DNA of 64,000 nucleotides from an uncultured Campylobacter sp. (lineage in GTDB: Bacteria; Campylobacterota; Campylobacteria; Campylobacterales; Campylobacteraceae): assembly GCF_938041645.1 (NCBI RefSeq), contig NZ_CALIST010000033.1, forward strand, positions 23,122 to 87,121. Direction: 5' to 3'. Below are positions 34,613 to 42,391 of the stretch, one piece after another; within the stretch, counting starts at the first letter, position 1; every line of letters starts with the position of its first letter. A program made the translations under genes and the position numbers. The notes under the pieces are model-generated. The model worked only from the letters and a program-made list of their open reading frames with translations. It had not been told where the DNA came from and ran no database searches.

Positions 34613-34845
34613 TACATCTCTTTTTTCATCTCTTTTTTCATTTCGCCTTTCATCTCATCCTTCATATGTTTACCCTCTTTCATAGCATCCTTGTGCATAT
34701 CTTTCATGTCGCCCTTCATCTCTTTCGCACCATTATGCATTGATGTATTGGCGTCCTTCATCTCATCTTTCATGCCCATGTCGGCAGCTACGGCAAAAGT
34801 GCCAGCAAATAGCGCACTAAGCGCAAACAAAGTAAGTTTTTTCAT
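34612..34845 (-). CDS. Met/Lys-rich small periplasmic protein
   Basis: A 77-residue protein with a signal peptide (MKKLTLFALSALFAGTFAVA) and a mature part made almost only of Met, Lys, Asp, Glu, Gly and His in a loose MKDEM/MKGEMK pattern. There are about 15 methionines and three histidines and no aromatic residue. Such composition is seen in metal-handling (for example copper) and in charged, disordered periplasmic proteins; no fold is recognised. It is the first gene of an operon with a response regulator and kinase, so it is probably both co-regulated with and connected to the signal sensed. Confidence 0.75.
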   Translation of the reverse strand: MKKLTLFALSALFAGTFAVAADMGMKDEMKDANTSMHNGAKEMKGDMKDMHKDAMKEGKHMKDEMKGEMKKEMKKEM

Positions 34846-34873
34846 TACGTACTCCTTAAAAGAAATTAGCGGA

Positions 34874-34879
34874 ATTATA
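34874..34879 (-). promoter_or_regulatory. -10 box of the Met/Lys-rich protein-dccRS operon
   Basis: ATTATA on the plus strand reads TATAAT on the minus strand, 29 nt before the first start codon. The putative DccR box lies where the -35 element would be. Confidence 0.6.
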
Positions 34880-34889
34880 CTTCCGTAAA

Positions 34890-34907
34890 AGTGAAGTATG
34901 TGTGAAA
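34890..34907 (-). promoter_or_regulatory. Putative DccR box
   Basis: The minus strand reads TTTCAC, ACATAC, TTCACT. This fits WTTCAC-N6-TTCACW exactly and covers the -35 region of the operon's promoter. The 3' repeat also forms part of a dyad (ATACTTC at 34877-34883 with GAAGTAT at 34893-34899). The consensus is from memory of C. jejuni work. Confidence 0.6.
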
Positions 34908-35289
34908 TTCCGAAAAAAATTCAAATTTAAATTTAAACGCCTGTAATTTCAAACGCGGAGCGGCTTAAATGCGCTCGGTCGGTCGCGATCTCTGAAATTT
35001 AAATCGCCTCGCTACGGCTAGTCAAATTCTAAACGCAAATCAAAGCTAGCCAGAGCGCACGCCAACAGCGCATTGCCGAGCTTATTTTATCGAGGCAAAA
35101 TAGAAATTTAAACCGCCGGCTAAACTAATTAAATTTGTAATGCCACGACTAATGCCACGACGCGCACATCAAATCAAAAACGCCGAGCCAGCCTTTGAGT
35201 TCGCGACCTCGCGCGAGCTTTTGAATTCGCCATGCCGCGTAAGCCCTTAAATTTAGTGCGGCGCAAGCGCACAGGGCGCGAAATCGCAC
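34908..35289. other. Intergenic region, no gene seen
   Basis: About 380 nt between the dccRS operon and metN. There are a few AAATTTAAATTT words near 34920 and otherwise mixed GC-rich sequence. No MetI-type permease or other frame is visible downstream of metN. Confidence 0.4.
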
Positions 35290-36279
35290 CTAGATCGCGG
35301 CGCAGCTTTTGATCTCATCCTCGCTTACGATCTCGTAGATCACGCCCGCGTTTTTGATAAACTCCTCCACGCGCGCGACGTGTGCGGGCTCTACGTTGAT
35401 CACGAGGCTTCCGACGACGTTTTTATCGAGGCGCTCGAGCTTGCCCCAGACGATATTAAAATTTATCTCCAAAGCGTGCGCCATATGCGTGATCACGCTG
35501 TCAAACGCGACCGCGGGCGGGAAAAAGAGCCTGATATTTACGCCGCTTGCGGGCAGCACCTCCTCCTCGCCCAAAAACTCCTTCATATTCTCATCCGGGT
35601 GCAAAAACAGCGAGACGATATCGCCCGAGTTGCTCACGCGTCCGCCCTTAAGCAGGATCGCCCGCTGCGCGATGCCCTTTACGACCTCCATCTCGTGCGT
35701 GACGAGCACGATCGTGATGCCTAGCTCGCGATTGATACGGCGCAGAAGCGATAAAATTTGCGCGGTGGTGTTGGGATCAAGCGCCGAGGTCGCCTCGTCA
35801 GAAAGCAAAATTTTAGGGCTTAATGCAAGCGCACGCGCAATCGCCACGCGCTGTTTTTGTCCGCCGCTAAGCTCGCTGGGATAGGCATTTGCTTTACCCG
35901 CAAGCCCCACGAGCTCCAAAAGCTCGGCTACGCGGCGCTTCGTGAGGTCCTTCGAATAGCCCCAAAATGCTAACGGCGTGGCGACGTTTTGCGCGACGCT
36001 GCGGCGGCTCATTAGCGCGAAGTGCTGAAAAATCATACCGATATTTTTGCGCAGCTCGCGAATCTGAGCGGCACTTAGCTCTCTTACCTCCCTGCCCTCT
36101 ACCTTAAGGCTTCCTTCTTGATAGTCCTCAAGCCCGTTTATGCAGCGCAGCAGCGTGCTTTTCCCAGCGCCGCTGTGGCCTACGATGGCGAAAATTTCGC
36201 CCTGCTTTACCTCCAGGCTCACATCGTCGATCACGCAGGTTTTGCCGTAAAATTTCTTTAAATTCTCTATCTTTATCAC
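35290..36279 (-). CDS. metN: Methionine ABC transporter ATP-binding protein
   Basis: ATPase of the MetNIQ methionine importer. The 329-residue product starts at a GTG behind AGGA and has Walker A GHSGAGKST (34-42), the Q-loop FQHFALMSRR, the ABC signature LSGGQKQR (about 140-147) and Walker B ILLSDEATSALD. The switch histidine is in LVTHEME, and a C-terminal NIL domain (about 255-325) senses methionine for trans-inhibition. The usual metI permease is not next to it; metQ lies 4 kb away on the other strand. It is downstream of ddh by 45 nt and may be co-transcribed. Confidence 0.92.
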   Translation of the reverse strand: MIKIENLKKFYGKTCVIDDVSLEVKQGEIFAIVGHSGAGKSTLLRCINGLEDYQEGSLKVEGREVRELSAAQIRELRKNIGMIFQHFALMSRRSVAQNVATPLAFWGYSKDLTKRRVAELLELVGLAGKANAYPSELSGGQKQRVAIARALALSPKILLSDEATSALDPNTTAQILSLLRRINRELGITIVLVTHEMEVVKGIAQRAILLKGGRVSNSGDIVSLFLHPDENMKEFLGEEEVLPASGVNIRLFFPPAVAFDSVITHMAHALEINFNIVWGKLERLDKNVVGSLVINVEPAHVARVEEFIKNAGVIYEIVSEDEIKSCAAI

Positions 36280-36324
36280 TCAAATTTCCTCGCTTATAAT
36301 TCTGCCCCGATGCGCCGTGTAAAT

Positions 36325-37311
36325 TTACAAAATTTCACGCCTTAGCTCATCTGCGCTCTTTGGCGAAAGAAGCGCCGGAGCGATGTCAAATACGCTAAAT
36401 GCGCCGCTTTCGCCTCTTTGCGCCAAGCGATACGCCGCGCGGGCGTAGGCTACGAGCACGCTTGCGGTAAATTCGGGATTTGAATCAAGCTTTAGCGAAA
36501 ACTCGATCAGATGTTTATTTTCTCCGCGCTCGCCCGTCGCTCCGCTTCGCAGAACGAAGCCTCCGTGGGGGATGCCGTCGTGCTCTTTTTTAAGCGTCGC
36601 AATATCGATAAAATGCACGCTTGTGTCGTAGTCGGCGAAGTAGTTTGGCATAGTTTTTATCTCGCGCTCGATGCGCGCTTTATCGGCGCCATCCTCTGCT
36701 ACGACGTAGCACTCGCGCAGGTGTTTTTCGCGCGTGCCAAGTCTCGGGTTTTCGCCCGCGCGGACTCGCTCCAAGGCGCTTTCTATCGGCACGGTGTATT
36801 GGCGCGCATCCACGACGCCCTCGATCCTGCGGATGGCGTCGGAGTGGCCTTGGCTCACGCCTTTACCCCAAAACGTATAACTGCTGCCGTTTTCTAGCAC
36901 GCTCTCGCCAAATAGTCTGTTTAGCGAAAACAGGCCCGGATCCCAACCCACGGCGATGATGCCTACATTTCCGCCTTTTTTGGCTGCGGCGTCTACCGCG
37001 GCGAAATGCTCCGGGATTTTTGCGTGCGTATCGAAGCTATCGACGACGTTAAAGCTCTGCGCAAACTCGGGCGTCTGCGTCGGCAGATCCGTCGCGCTAC
37101 CGCCGCAAAGAACTAAAACGTCAAATTTGCCCTTGTGCGATAAAATTTCGTCCGCGCTAAACACCGGCGCACCGCATGTTTTTACTTCGCTTGGATTTCT
37201 GCGGCTAAAAACCGCCGAAAGCTCTAAATCCTTGCTATTTCGCGCGGCAAGCTCCACGCCGCGACCTAAATTTCCATATCCTAAAACCGCTATTTTTATT
37301 TTTTCGCTCAT
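36325..37311 (-). CDS. ddh: meso-Diaminopimelate D-dehydrogenase
   Basis: NADPH enzyme that reductively aminates tetrahydrodipicolinate to meso-diaminopimelate in one step for lysine and peptidoglycan synthesis. The 328-residue product shows the Rossmann motif VLGYGNLGRGVE (9-20), the LCGGSATDLPTQTPEFAQ and VVDSFDTHA blocks, and the substrate-binding GWDPGLFSLNRL and FWGKGVSQGHSDA region. This dehydrogenase route is patchily distributed and often horizontally acquired; most Campylobacter rely on the succinylase route. Ribosome-binding site GAAGGG. Neighbour to metN without an obvious functional link. Confidence 0.92.
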   Translation of the reverse strand: MSEKIKIAVLGYGNLGRGVELAARNSKDLELSAVFSRRNPSEVKTCGAPVFSADEILSHKGKFDVLVLCGGSATDLPTQTPEFAQSFNVVDSFDTHAKIPEHFAAVDAAAKKGGNVGIIAVGWDPGLFSLNRLFGESVLENGSSYTFWGKGVSQGHSDAIRRIEGVVDARQYTVPIESALERVRAGENPRLGTREKHLRECYVVAEDGADKARIEREIKTMPNYFADYDTSVHFIDIATLKKEHDGIPHGGFVLRSGATGERGENKHLIEFSLKLDSNPEFTASVLVAYARAAYRLAQRGESGAFSVFDIAPALLSPKSADELRREIL

Positions 37312-37369
37312 TTTTTACCCTTCAAATTTTAAAATTTAGCGCGTAAAACGGCGCGCCACCGATGAAATT

Positions 37370-37516
37370 TTACCTCAGTAGGAAATAATAAATCACGTAT
37401 AACCAACTTAAAAATCCGTGGATTATCGCCCACATTATGCTTTTATTGACTCCCCATGATAGTGCGACGGCTATGACCGTGCCTAAAGTAAATCCACCGA
37501 TACTACCCTTTGACAT
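37370..37516 (-). CDS. 48-residue membrane protein
   Basis: A short gene starting MSKGSIGGFTLGTVIAVALS and ending YVIYYFLLR, with two hydrophobic segments separated by NKS. An ideal AAGGAG ribosome-binding site lies 6 nt before the ATG. It is between valS and ddh on the same strand. No function is recognised; the size and strong translation signal make it a likely real small protein. Confidence 0.7.
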   Translation of the reverse strand: MSKGSIGGFTLGTVIAVALSWGVNKSIMWAIIHGFLSWLYVIYYFLLR

Positions 37517-37556
37517 ATTTTTCTCCTTAATTTAAATTTAGACTCAGACGAGCGGA

Positions 37557-40208
37557 CTACTCGCCAAACGCCTTTAGCTCGTCGCATACTTTGGCGAATT
37601 TCTCCTGCGCGCTTTGCAGCCCTTCGCGGTTGGCTTCAACCACGGCTTGCGGGGCGGAGGCTACGAATTTCTCGTTATTTAGCATGCCTGAGAGCTTTTC
37701 GATCTCTTTTTGCAGCTTGGCTTTTTGCGCGCCGAGGCGTGAAATCACGCCGCTAAGATCGACCCCCTCAAGCGGCACGAAAGTTTCTAGCCTCTCGCTT
37801 ACGTCGCGGGCGGAATTTGCGATATTTTGCTGCGTAAATTCCACATCATCTACCTTGGCAAGCGTTTTGATATAGTCCGCAGCAGCGCTTAGATCGACTG
37901 CGGATTTGACGTAAGCTTTTGCTACGCGCGCATTGCCGAGCTCGATCGTCGCCTTTGCGCGGCGAATACTAACGATCGCTTCAATAACGAGCGAAAATAG
38001 CTCCTCGATCCGCTCGTCGCGCTCGCCAGGCTGCGGGTATCGCATCACCATGATGGAGCGCGCGTCTTGCAGCTTCGTGCCGCTTAGCTCCTGATACAGA
38101 TACTCGCTTAGAAACGGCATAAACGGGCTTAGCAGCTTCATCGCTTCTTTAAAAATCATCCCTAGCTCGCCGATCGCAGCCTTGTCCGCCTTGCTAAGCT
38201 CGATGCCCCAGTCGCAAAACTCGTCCCAAAAAAACTTATAAAGCTCGGTCGCAGCGTCGTTAAAGCGGTATTCGTCTAAATTTTCCCGCACCGCGCTCAC
38301 GCAGCAGTTAAAGCGCGAAAGCATATATTTGCCGAGGCTCGTTTTGATCTGCGCCGCGTCTAAATCGTCGAATTTAGAAGCGTTTAAAAGCAAAAATTTG
38401 CTCGCGTTATAGAGCTTATTCGTAAAATTTCTATATATCAAAAGCTTATCGTCGCTAAGGCGCAAATCGCGCCCCTGCACGCACAAAATCGTAAGCGTAA
38501 AGCGCAAAATATCGGCGCTAAATTCATCGATTTTTAGCAGCGGATCGACTACATTTTTGCTCGATTTGCTCATCTTTTTGCCGTCTTTGTCCTTAACCAG
38601 AGCATGAAGGTAGATGTCGCGAAACGGCAGCTCGCCCATAGCGTTTTGGCACTGAAACATCATGCGCGCGACCCAGAAAAACAAAATGTCAAAGCCGGTA
38701 ATTAACATAGTATTCGGATAAAATTCGCTCAAATCCTCCTCAAACCACTTCTTGTTTTTCAGCGCCTCGCCGTTGCCCCAGCCAAGCGTGCTGATCGGCC
38801 AAAGACCGCTTGAAAACCACGTATCGAGCACGTCGGGATCTTGAGTAAAATTTTTGCCGCCGCATTTTGGGCAGGCATCGGGAGCTTCTCGCTCATCCGC
38901 CCACTGATGACCGCAGTCGCAGTAAAACACGGGAATTCTATGCCCCCACCACAGCTGGCGGCTGATGCACCAGTCTTTCAACTCACGCATCCAGGCGTTG
39001 AAGCTATTGATCCAGTGCTTCGGGAAAAATTCCGCCTCGCCGGAATTTACCTTAGAGATCGCCTCTTTTGCGATATCTGCGCGCACGAACCACTGCTGCG
39101 AGATGTACGGCTCGACGACGTTTTTGCAGCGGTAGCAGTAGCCGACTTGATTTTCGTAGTCCTCGATTTTTTCGATAAAGCCCAGCCGCTCAAGCTCCGC
39201 TACGATCTGATCGCGCGCGGCAAGTCGCTCTAAGCCTTGAAATTTACCGCACTGCTCGTTTAAAATTCCTTTTTCGTCAAAAACGGTGATAAAGCCCAGC
39301 TCGTGGCGCTTGCCAACCTCGTAGTCGTTGGTATCGTGCGCGGGCGTGACCTTCACGGCGCCCGTTCCGAAGCTCATATCGACGTATTCGTCGGCGATGA
39401 TCTCTATCTCGCGACCGATTAGCGGCAGCACGACTTTTTTGCCGATCAAATTTTTATAGCGTTCGTCCGCGGGATTTACCATTACGGCGGTGTCGCCGAA
39501 GTAGGTCTCGGGGCGCGTAGTAGCGATAACAATGTAGTTGCGGCTCGTCTCGCTCGAATCTTTGCAAGAATTTGAATTTTGTTCGTCCGCAAAGTAGTAG
39601 CGCAGATGATAAAGTTTGCCTTTGTTTTCCTTGTGCTCGACCTCCACGTCGCTTAGCGCGCCGTCGTGCGTGCACCAGTTTACCATGTAGTTTCCGCGCA
39701 CGATGAGCCCCGCGTCGTATAGGCTTACGAATGCTTTGCGAACAGCGTTTTTAAGCCCCTCATCCATAGTAAAGCGCTGTCTGCTCCACGCAGGCGTGAC
39801 GCCAAGGCGCTTCATCTGCTTTACGATCTGCCCGCCGCTTTGCTCCTTCCAGTGCCAAACGTGCTTCAAAAACTCTTCGCGCCCTATCTCTTCTTTTTTG
39901 ATCCCTTGCGACAAAAGCTCGCGCTCGACGACGTTTTGCGTCGCAATGCCTGCGTGGTCTAACCCCGGCTGCCACAGCGTTTTGTAACCGTCCATTCGCT
40001 TGTATCGCGTCATTATGTCTTGCAACGTATAAGTGAGCGAGTGCCCGATATGAAGCACTCCGGTAACATTCGGCGGCGGTAGCATAATGCAAAAATTTTT
40101 GCCTTTTTGCTGGATATCTTTATTGCCGTCGATCTCGAAGTAACCGCGCTGCTCCCAAATTTTATAAAAGCTCTCCTCTACGGCTTTCGCGTCGTAAAAA
40201 TCTGCCAT
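37557..40208 (-). CDS. valS: Valyl-tRNA synthetase
   Basis: Class I synthetase for tRNA-Val with editing of threonyl-tRNA. The 883-residue product has the HIGH motif (PPPNVTGVLHIGHSL, His53) and the editing domain (ATTRPETYFGDTAVMVNP). A zinc-type Cys cluster occurs (CYRCKNVVEPYISQQWFV and CDCGHQW ... CPKCGGKNF), with KMSKS in KKMSKSSKNVVDP (about residue 545), an anticodon domain and a C-terminal coiled coil (about 815-880). A short polar stretch (EQNSNSCKDSSETSRN) before the editing motif is probably another, smaller low-complexity insert. Confidence 0.97.
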   Translation of the reverse strand: MADFYDAKAVEESFYKIWEQRGYFEIDGNKDIQQKGKNFCIMLPPPNVTGVLHIGHSLTYTLQDIMTRYKRMDGYKTLWQPGLDHAGIATQNVVERELLSQGIKKEEIGREEFLKHVWHWKEQSGGQIVKQMKRLGVTPAWSRQRFTMDEGLKNAVRKAFVSLYDAGLIVRGNYMVNWCTHDGALSDVEVEHKENKGKLYHLRYYFADEQNSNSCKDSSETSRNYIVIATTRPETYFGDTAVMVNPADERYKNLIGKKVVLPLIGREIEIIADEYVDMSFGTGAVKVTPAHDTNDYEVGKRHELGFITVFDEKGILNEQCGKFQGLERLAARDQIVAELERLGFIEKIEDYENQVGYCYRCKNVVEPYISQQWFVRADIAKEAISKVNSGEAEFFPKHWINSFNAWMRELKDWCISRQLWWGHRIPVFYCDCGHQWADEREAPDACPKCGGKNFTQDPDVLDTWFSSGLWPISTLGWGNGEALKNKKWFEEDLSEFYPNTMLITGFDILFFWVARMMFQCQNAMGELPFRDIYLHALVKDKDGKKMSKSSKNVVDPLLKIDEFSADILRFTLTILCVQGRDLRLSDDKLLIYRNFTNKLYNASKFLLLNASKFDDLDAAQIKTSLGKYMLSRFNCCVSAVRENLDEYRFNDAATELYKFFWDEFCDWGIELSKADKAAIGELGMIFKEAMKLLSPFMPFLSEYLYQELSGTKLQDARSIMVMRYPQPGERDERIEELFSLVIEAIVSIRRAKATIELGNARVAKAYVKSAVDLSAAADYIKTLAKVDDVEFTQQNIANSARDVSERLETFVPLEGVDLSGVISRLGAQKAKLQKEIEKLSGMLNNEKFVASAPQAVVEANREGLQSAQEKFAKVCDELKAFGE

Positions 40209-40290
40209 CTTTAGCCTTTTTTTAAAATTTTAAATTTTGCGATTTTAGCGGAATTTATGTAAAGCGCTCATTAAAGCGTACCAATTCTGC

Positions 40291-40296
40291 ATTATA
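40291..40296 (-). promoter_or_regulatory. -10 box for valS
   Basis: ATTATA on the plus strand, reading TGTATAATGC on the minus strand, about 83 nt before the valS ATG. Confidence 0.45.
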
Positions 40297-40366
40297 CAAT
40301 AAAATGTAGTATTTAAATATATGTAAAAATATCGAATTTTAGAATATTTTAGATAAAATTTTAAAA

Positions 40367-40391
40367 AATCATATAAAAACACTTGACATTA
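40367..40391 (+). promoter_or_regulatory. 25-nt element shared with the metY promoter
   Basis: It starts AATCATATAAAAA and includes ACTTGAC, covering the -35 box of metQ plus 16 nt upstream. It differs at two positions from the element at 12746-12770. Confidence 0.55.
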
Positions 40392-40411
40392 AAAATTCTA
40401 CCTGCTATAAT
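40383..40411 (+). promoter_or_regulatory. Consensus sigma70 promoter of metQ
   Basis: TTGACA (40383-40388), a 17-nt spacer and TATAAT (40406-40411) match the full consensus, 30 nt before the metQ ATG. The -35 box lies within the element shared with metY. Confidence 0.8.
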
Positions 40412-40441
40412 ACCGCGAAATTTTAACCAAAAGGATTAAAT

Positions 40442-41218
40442 ATGAAGAAATTTCTTCTCGCTTCGCTTCTTAGCGCCAGCATCGTCAGCTTCGCTCTTGC
40501 CGAAAAAATCGTAGTCGCCGCTACTCCGATACCGCATGCCGAAATTTTGGAGCAGATCAAGCCTGATCTAAAAGCCCAAGGCTACGATCTTGAGGTCAAG
40601 GTTTTCAATGACTACGTAACCCCGAACCTCGCTACCGATAGCGGCGACGTAGATGCGGGATTTTTCCAGCACGTGCCATATATGGAGGAATTTAACGCTA
40701 ATAAAGGCACAAAGTTAAAAGCGACCGTGGGCGTGCACTTAGAGCCGATGGGCATCTACAGCCATAAGATTAAAAATTTAAAAGATCTTAAAAACGGCGC
40801 CAAAGTTGCCGTGCCAAACGATCCGACCAACGAAAGCCGCGCTCTTGATCTACTCGTAGCCGCAGGGCTCATCGAAGTAGATCAAAACGCTAAGCTTCGC
40901 ACGCCGTTAGATGTCACGAAAAATCCTAAAAATTTAGAAATTTTAGAGCTTGAAGGCGCCGCGCTTCCACGCACCCTGGGCGATGTCGATATTGCAGTCA
41001 TCAACTCAAATTTTGCTTTTAACGCAAATTTAAACCCAATCAAGGATTCGCTATTTTTAGAAAAGGCTGAGGGCAACCCTTACACAAATGTCATCAGTGT
41101 TAAAGAAGGCAACGAAAACAGCCCTAAAATCAAGGCGCTAGATAAAGCGATTCAAAGCGAGAAAGTGAAAAAATTTATCGAGACGCAATATAAAGGCGCA
41201 ATCATCCCGTCGTTTTAA
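40442..41218 (+). CDS. metQ: Methionine-binding protein of the MetNIQ importer
   Basis: A 258-residue periplasmic binding protein of the NlpA/MetQ family. It has a signal peptide (MKKFLLASLLSASIVSFALA) and the family blocks VVAATPIPHAEIL, VFNDYVTPNLA, DAGFFQHVPYMEEFN, GIYSHKIKNLKDL and VAVPNDPTNESRALDLL. The signal peptide ends in LA-EK with no Cys, so this is a soluble rather than lipid-anchored member. It has its own consensus promoter and a hairpin after the stop, so it is probably monocistronic, away from metN. Substrate could also be D-methionine or a related amino acid. Confidence 0.9.
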   Translation: MKKFLLASLLSASIVSFALAEKIVVAATPIPHAEILEQIKPDLKAQGYDLEVKVFNDYVTPNLATDSGDVDAGFFQHVPYMEEFNANKGTKLKATVGVHLEPMGIYSHKIKNLKDLKNGAKVAVPNDPTNESRALDLLVAAGLIEVDQNAKLRTPLDVTKNPKNLEILELEGAALPRTLGDVDIAVINSNFAFNANLNPIKDSLFLEKAEGNPYTNVISVKEGNENSPKIKALDKAIQSEKVKKFIETQYKGAIIPSF

Positions 41219-41232
41219 CTCCCCTCTTTTTA

Positions 41233-41261
41233 AAATTCGGCGCAGGATTCGCGCCGAATTT
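41233..41261 (+). terminator. Hairpin after metQ
   Basis: Perfect 11-bp stem AAATTCGGCGC/GCGCCGAATTT with a 7-nt loop. No T-run follows, so termination may be partial. Confidence 0.6.
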
Positions 41262-41295
41262 GCTGACATTCGCTATTTTATTTACTATCTTTTTT

Positions 41296-41301
41296 TATAA
41301 T
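41296..41301 (+). promoter_or_regulatory. -10 box for the PEB4-like gene
   Basis: TATAAT after a T-run, 31 nt before the start codon. Confidence 0.55.
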
Positions 41302-41332
41302 TGCGCGAAATTTACCGAATAAAGGAAAAATA

Positions 41333-42157
41333 ATGAAAAGAATTTTATCTTTCAGCTTTGTTGCCGCTATGGCTATATCTTCGCTTAATGCAGGCGTTTT
41401 GGCTACTGCAAAAGACGCAAATATCACTATTACGGATGAGGATGTTGCACCGTTTTTGGCTCAAGGTATGCAGCACGGCGGACAGGAACCAACCGCCGAT
41501 GAGAAGAAAAAACTAATCGACGATCTAATCAAATACAAACTTCTAATCGCAGAGGCGAAAAAATCAGGTATTGAAAACAGCGACGAATATAAACATCAGC
41601 TAGAGCTTGCTAAAGATGGCATCGCATTTAATCTATGGCAACGCGAACAGGCTAAAGACGTAAGCATCAGCGACGAGGAAGCTAAAAAAATTTACGATGA
41701 AAATAAACAAAATTTCATGCAACCAGATTCCGTTACCGCAAGTCATATCTTAGTAGCAGACGAAAAGGCTGCTAAAAACGCGATTGCGAAGCTATCAAAA
41801 GTCAAAAAAGAGAATTTAAAAGAGGAATTTAATAAACTAGCTAAAGAAATTTCAATCGATCCAAGTGCGAAAGAAAACGGTGGCGATTTGGGCTCTTTTG
41901 GCAAAGGCATGATGGTGCCGGAGTTTGAAAAAGCGGCGTTTGCGCTAAAAGATGGTGAGATGAGCAAAACGCCGGTAAAGACACAATTCGGATATCATAT
42001 AATCTACAAAGAAAGCAGCAAAAAGGCCGAGACTATGCCGTTTGAAAAGGTAAAAGATCTCATCAAAAATCAGCTACTTCCAAGCAAAGTAAACAAAAAA
42101 ATCGATGACAAGGCTAATGAGCTATTCGGCAAACTAAACATCGAATACGCAAAATAG
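41333..42157 (+). CDS. Periplasmic peptidyl-prolyl isomerase, PEB4/Cbf2-like
   Basis: SurA-like chaperone of the campylobacter PEB4 (Cbf2) type, which helps outer-membrane protein assembly and adhesion. The 274-residue product has a signal peptide (to about residue 21), an N-terminal chaperone part with IDDLIKYKLLIAEAKKSG, a parvulin PPIC domain (about 135-235: VTASHILVADEKAAKNA, NGGDLGSFGKGMMVPEFEKAAF, TQFGYHIIYKES) and a C-terminal chaperone helix. It has its own -10 box and AAAGGA. A large hairpin follows the gene. Confidence 0.9.
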   Translation: MKRILSFSFVAAMAISSLNAGVLATAKDANITITDEDVAPFLAQGMQHGGQEPTADEKKKLIDDLIKYKLLIAEAKKSGIENSDEYKHQLELAKDGIAFNLWQREQAKDVSISDEEAKKIYDENKQNFMQPDSVTASHILVADEKAAKNAIAKLSKVKKENLKEEFNKLAKEISIDPSAKENGGDLGSFGKGMMVPEFEKAAFALKDGEMSKTPVKTQFGYHIIYKESSKKAETMPFEKVKDLIKNQLLPSKVNKKIDDKANELFGKLNIEYAK

Positions 42158-42166
42158 TTTAATTTT

Positions 42167-42243
42167 AAGGCGCGAGGCTATTAAATTTATATGCAAGTTC
42201 GCTGCAGCAGTAACTTGTAGGGATAAATTTTAGCCCGCGCCTT
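42167..42243 (+). terminator. Large two-part hairpin after the PEB4-like gene
   Basis: The outer stem pairs AAGGCGCG (42167-42174) with CGCGCCTT (42236-42243). An inner stem pairs the GGCTA..AAATTTA arm with TAAATTT..TAGCC, and a terminal CAAGTT/AACTTG stem caps it. TGTTTTA follows. It acts as a terminator or a stable 3' end. Confidence 0.6.
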
Positions 42244-42391
42244 TGTTTTATATGCGCTAAATTTTGCGAAATTTTAAGCTCACTCTTATATCGTCGGATT
42301 GTTAAATTCTAAATTTATTCGCTCTGCCGATGTTAAATTTTGCGGAATTTTAAGCGCAGCCGGTTTTTTCACATTAAATCAAGGAATTCAA

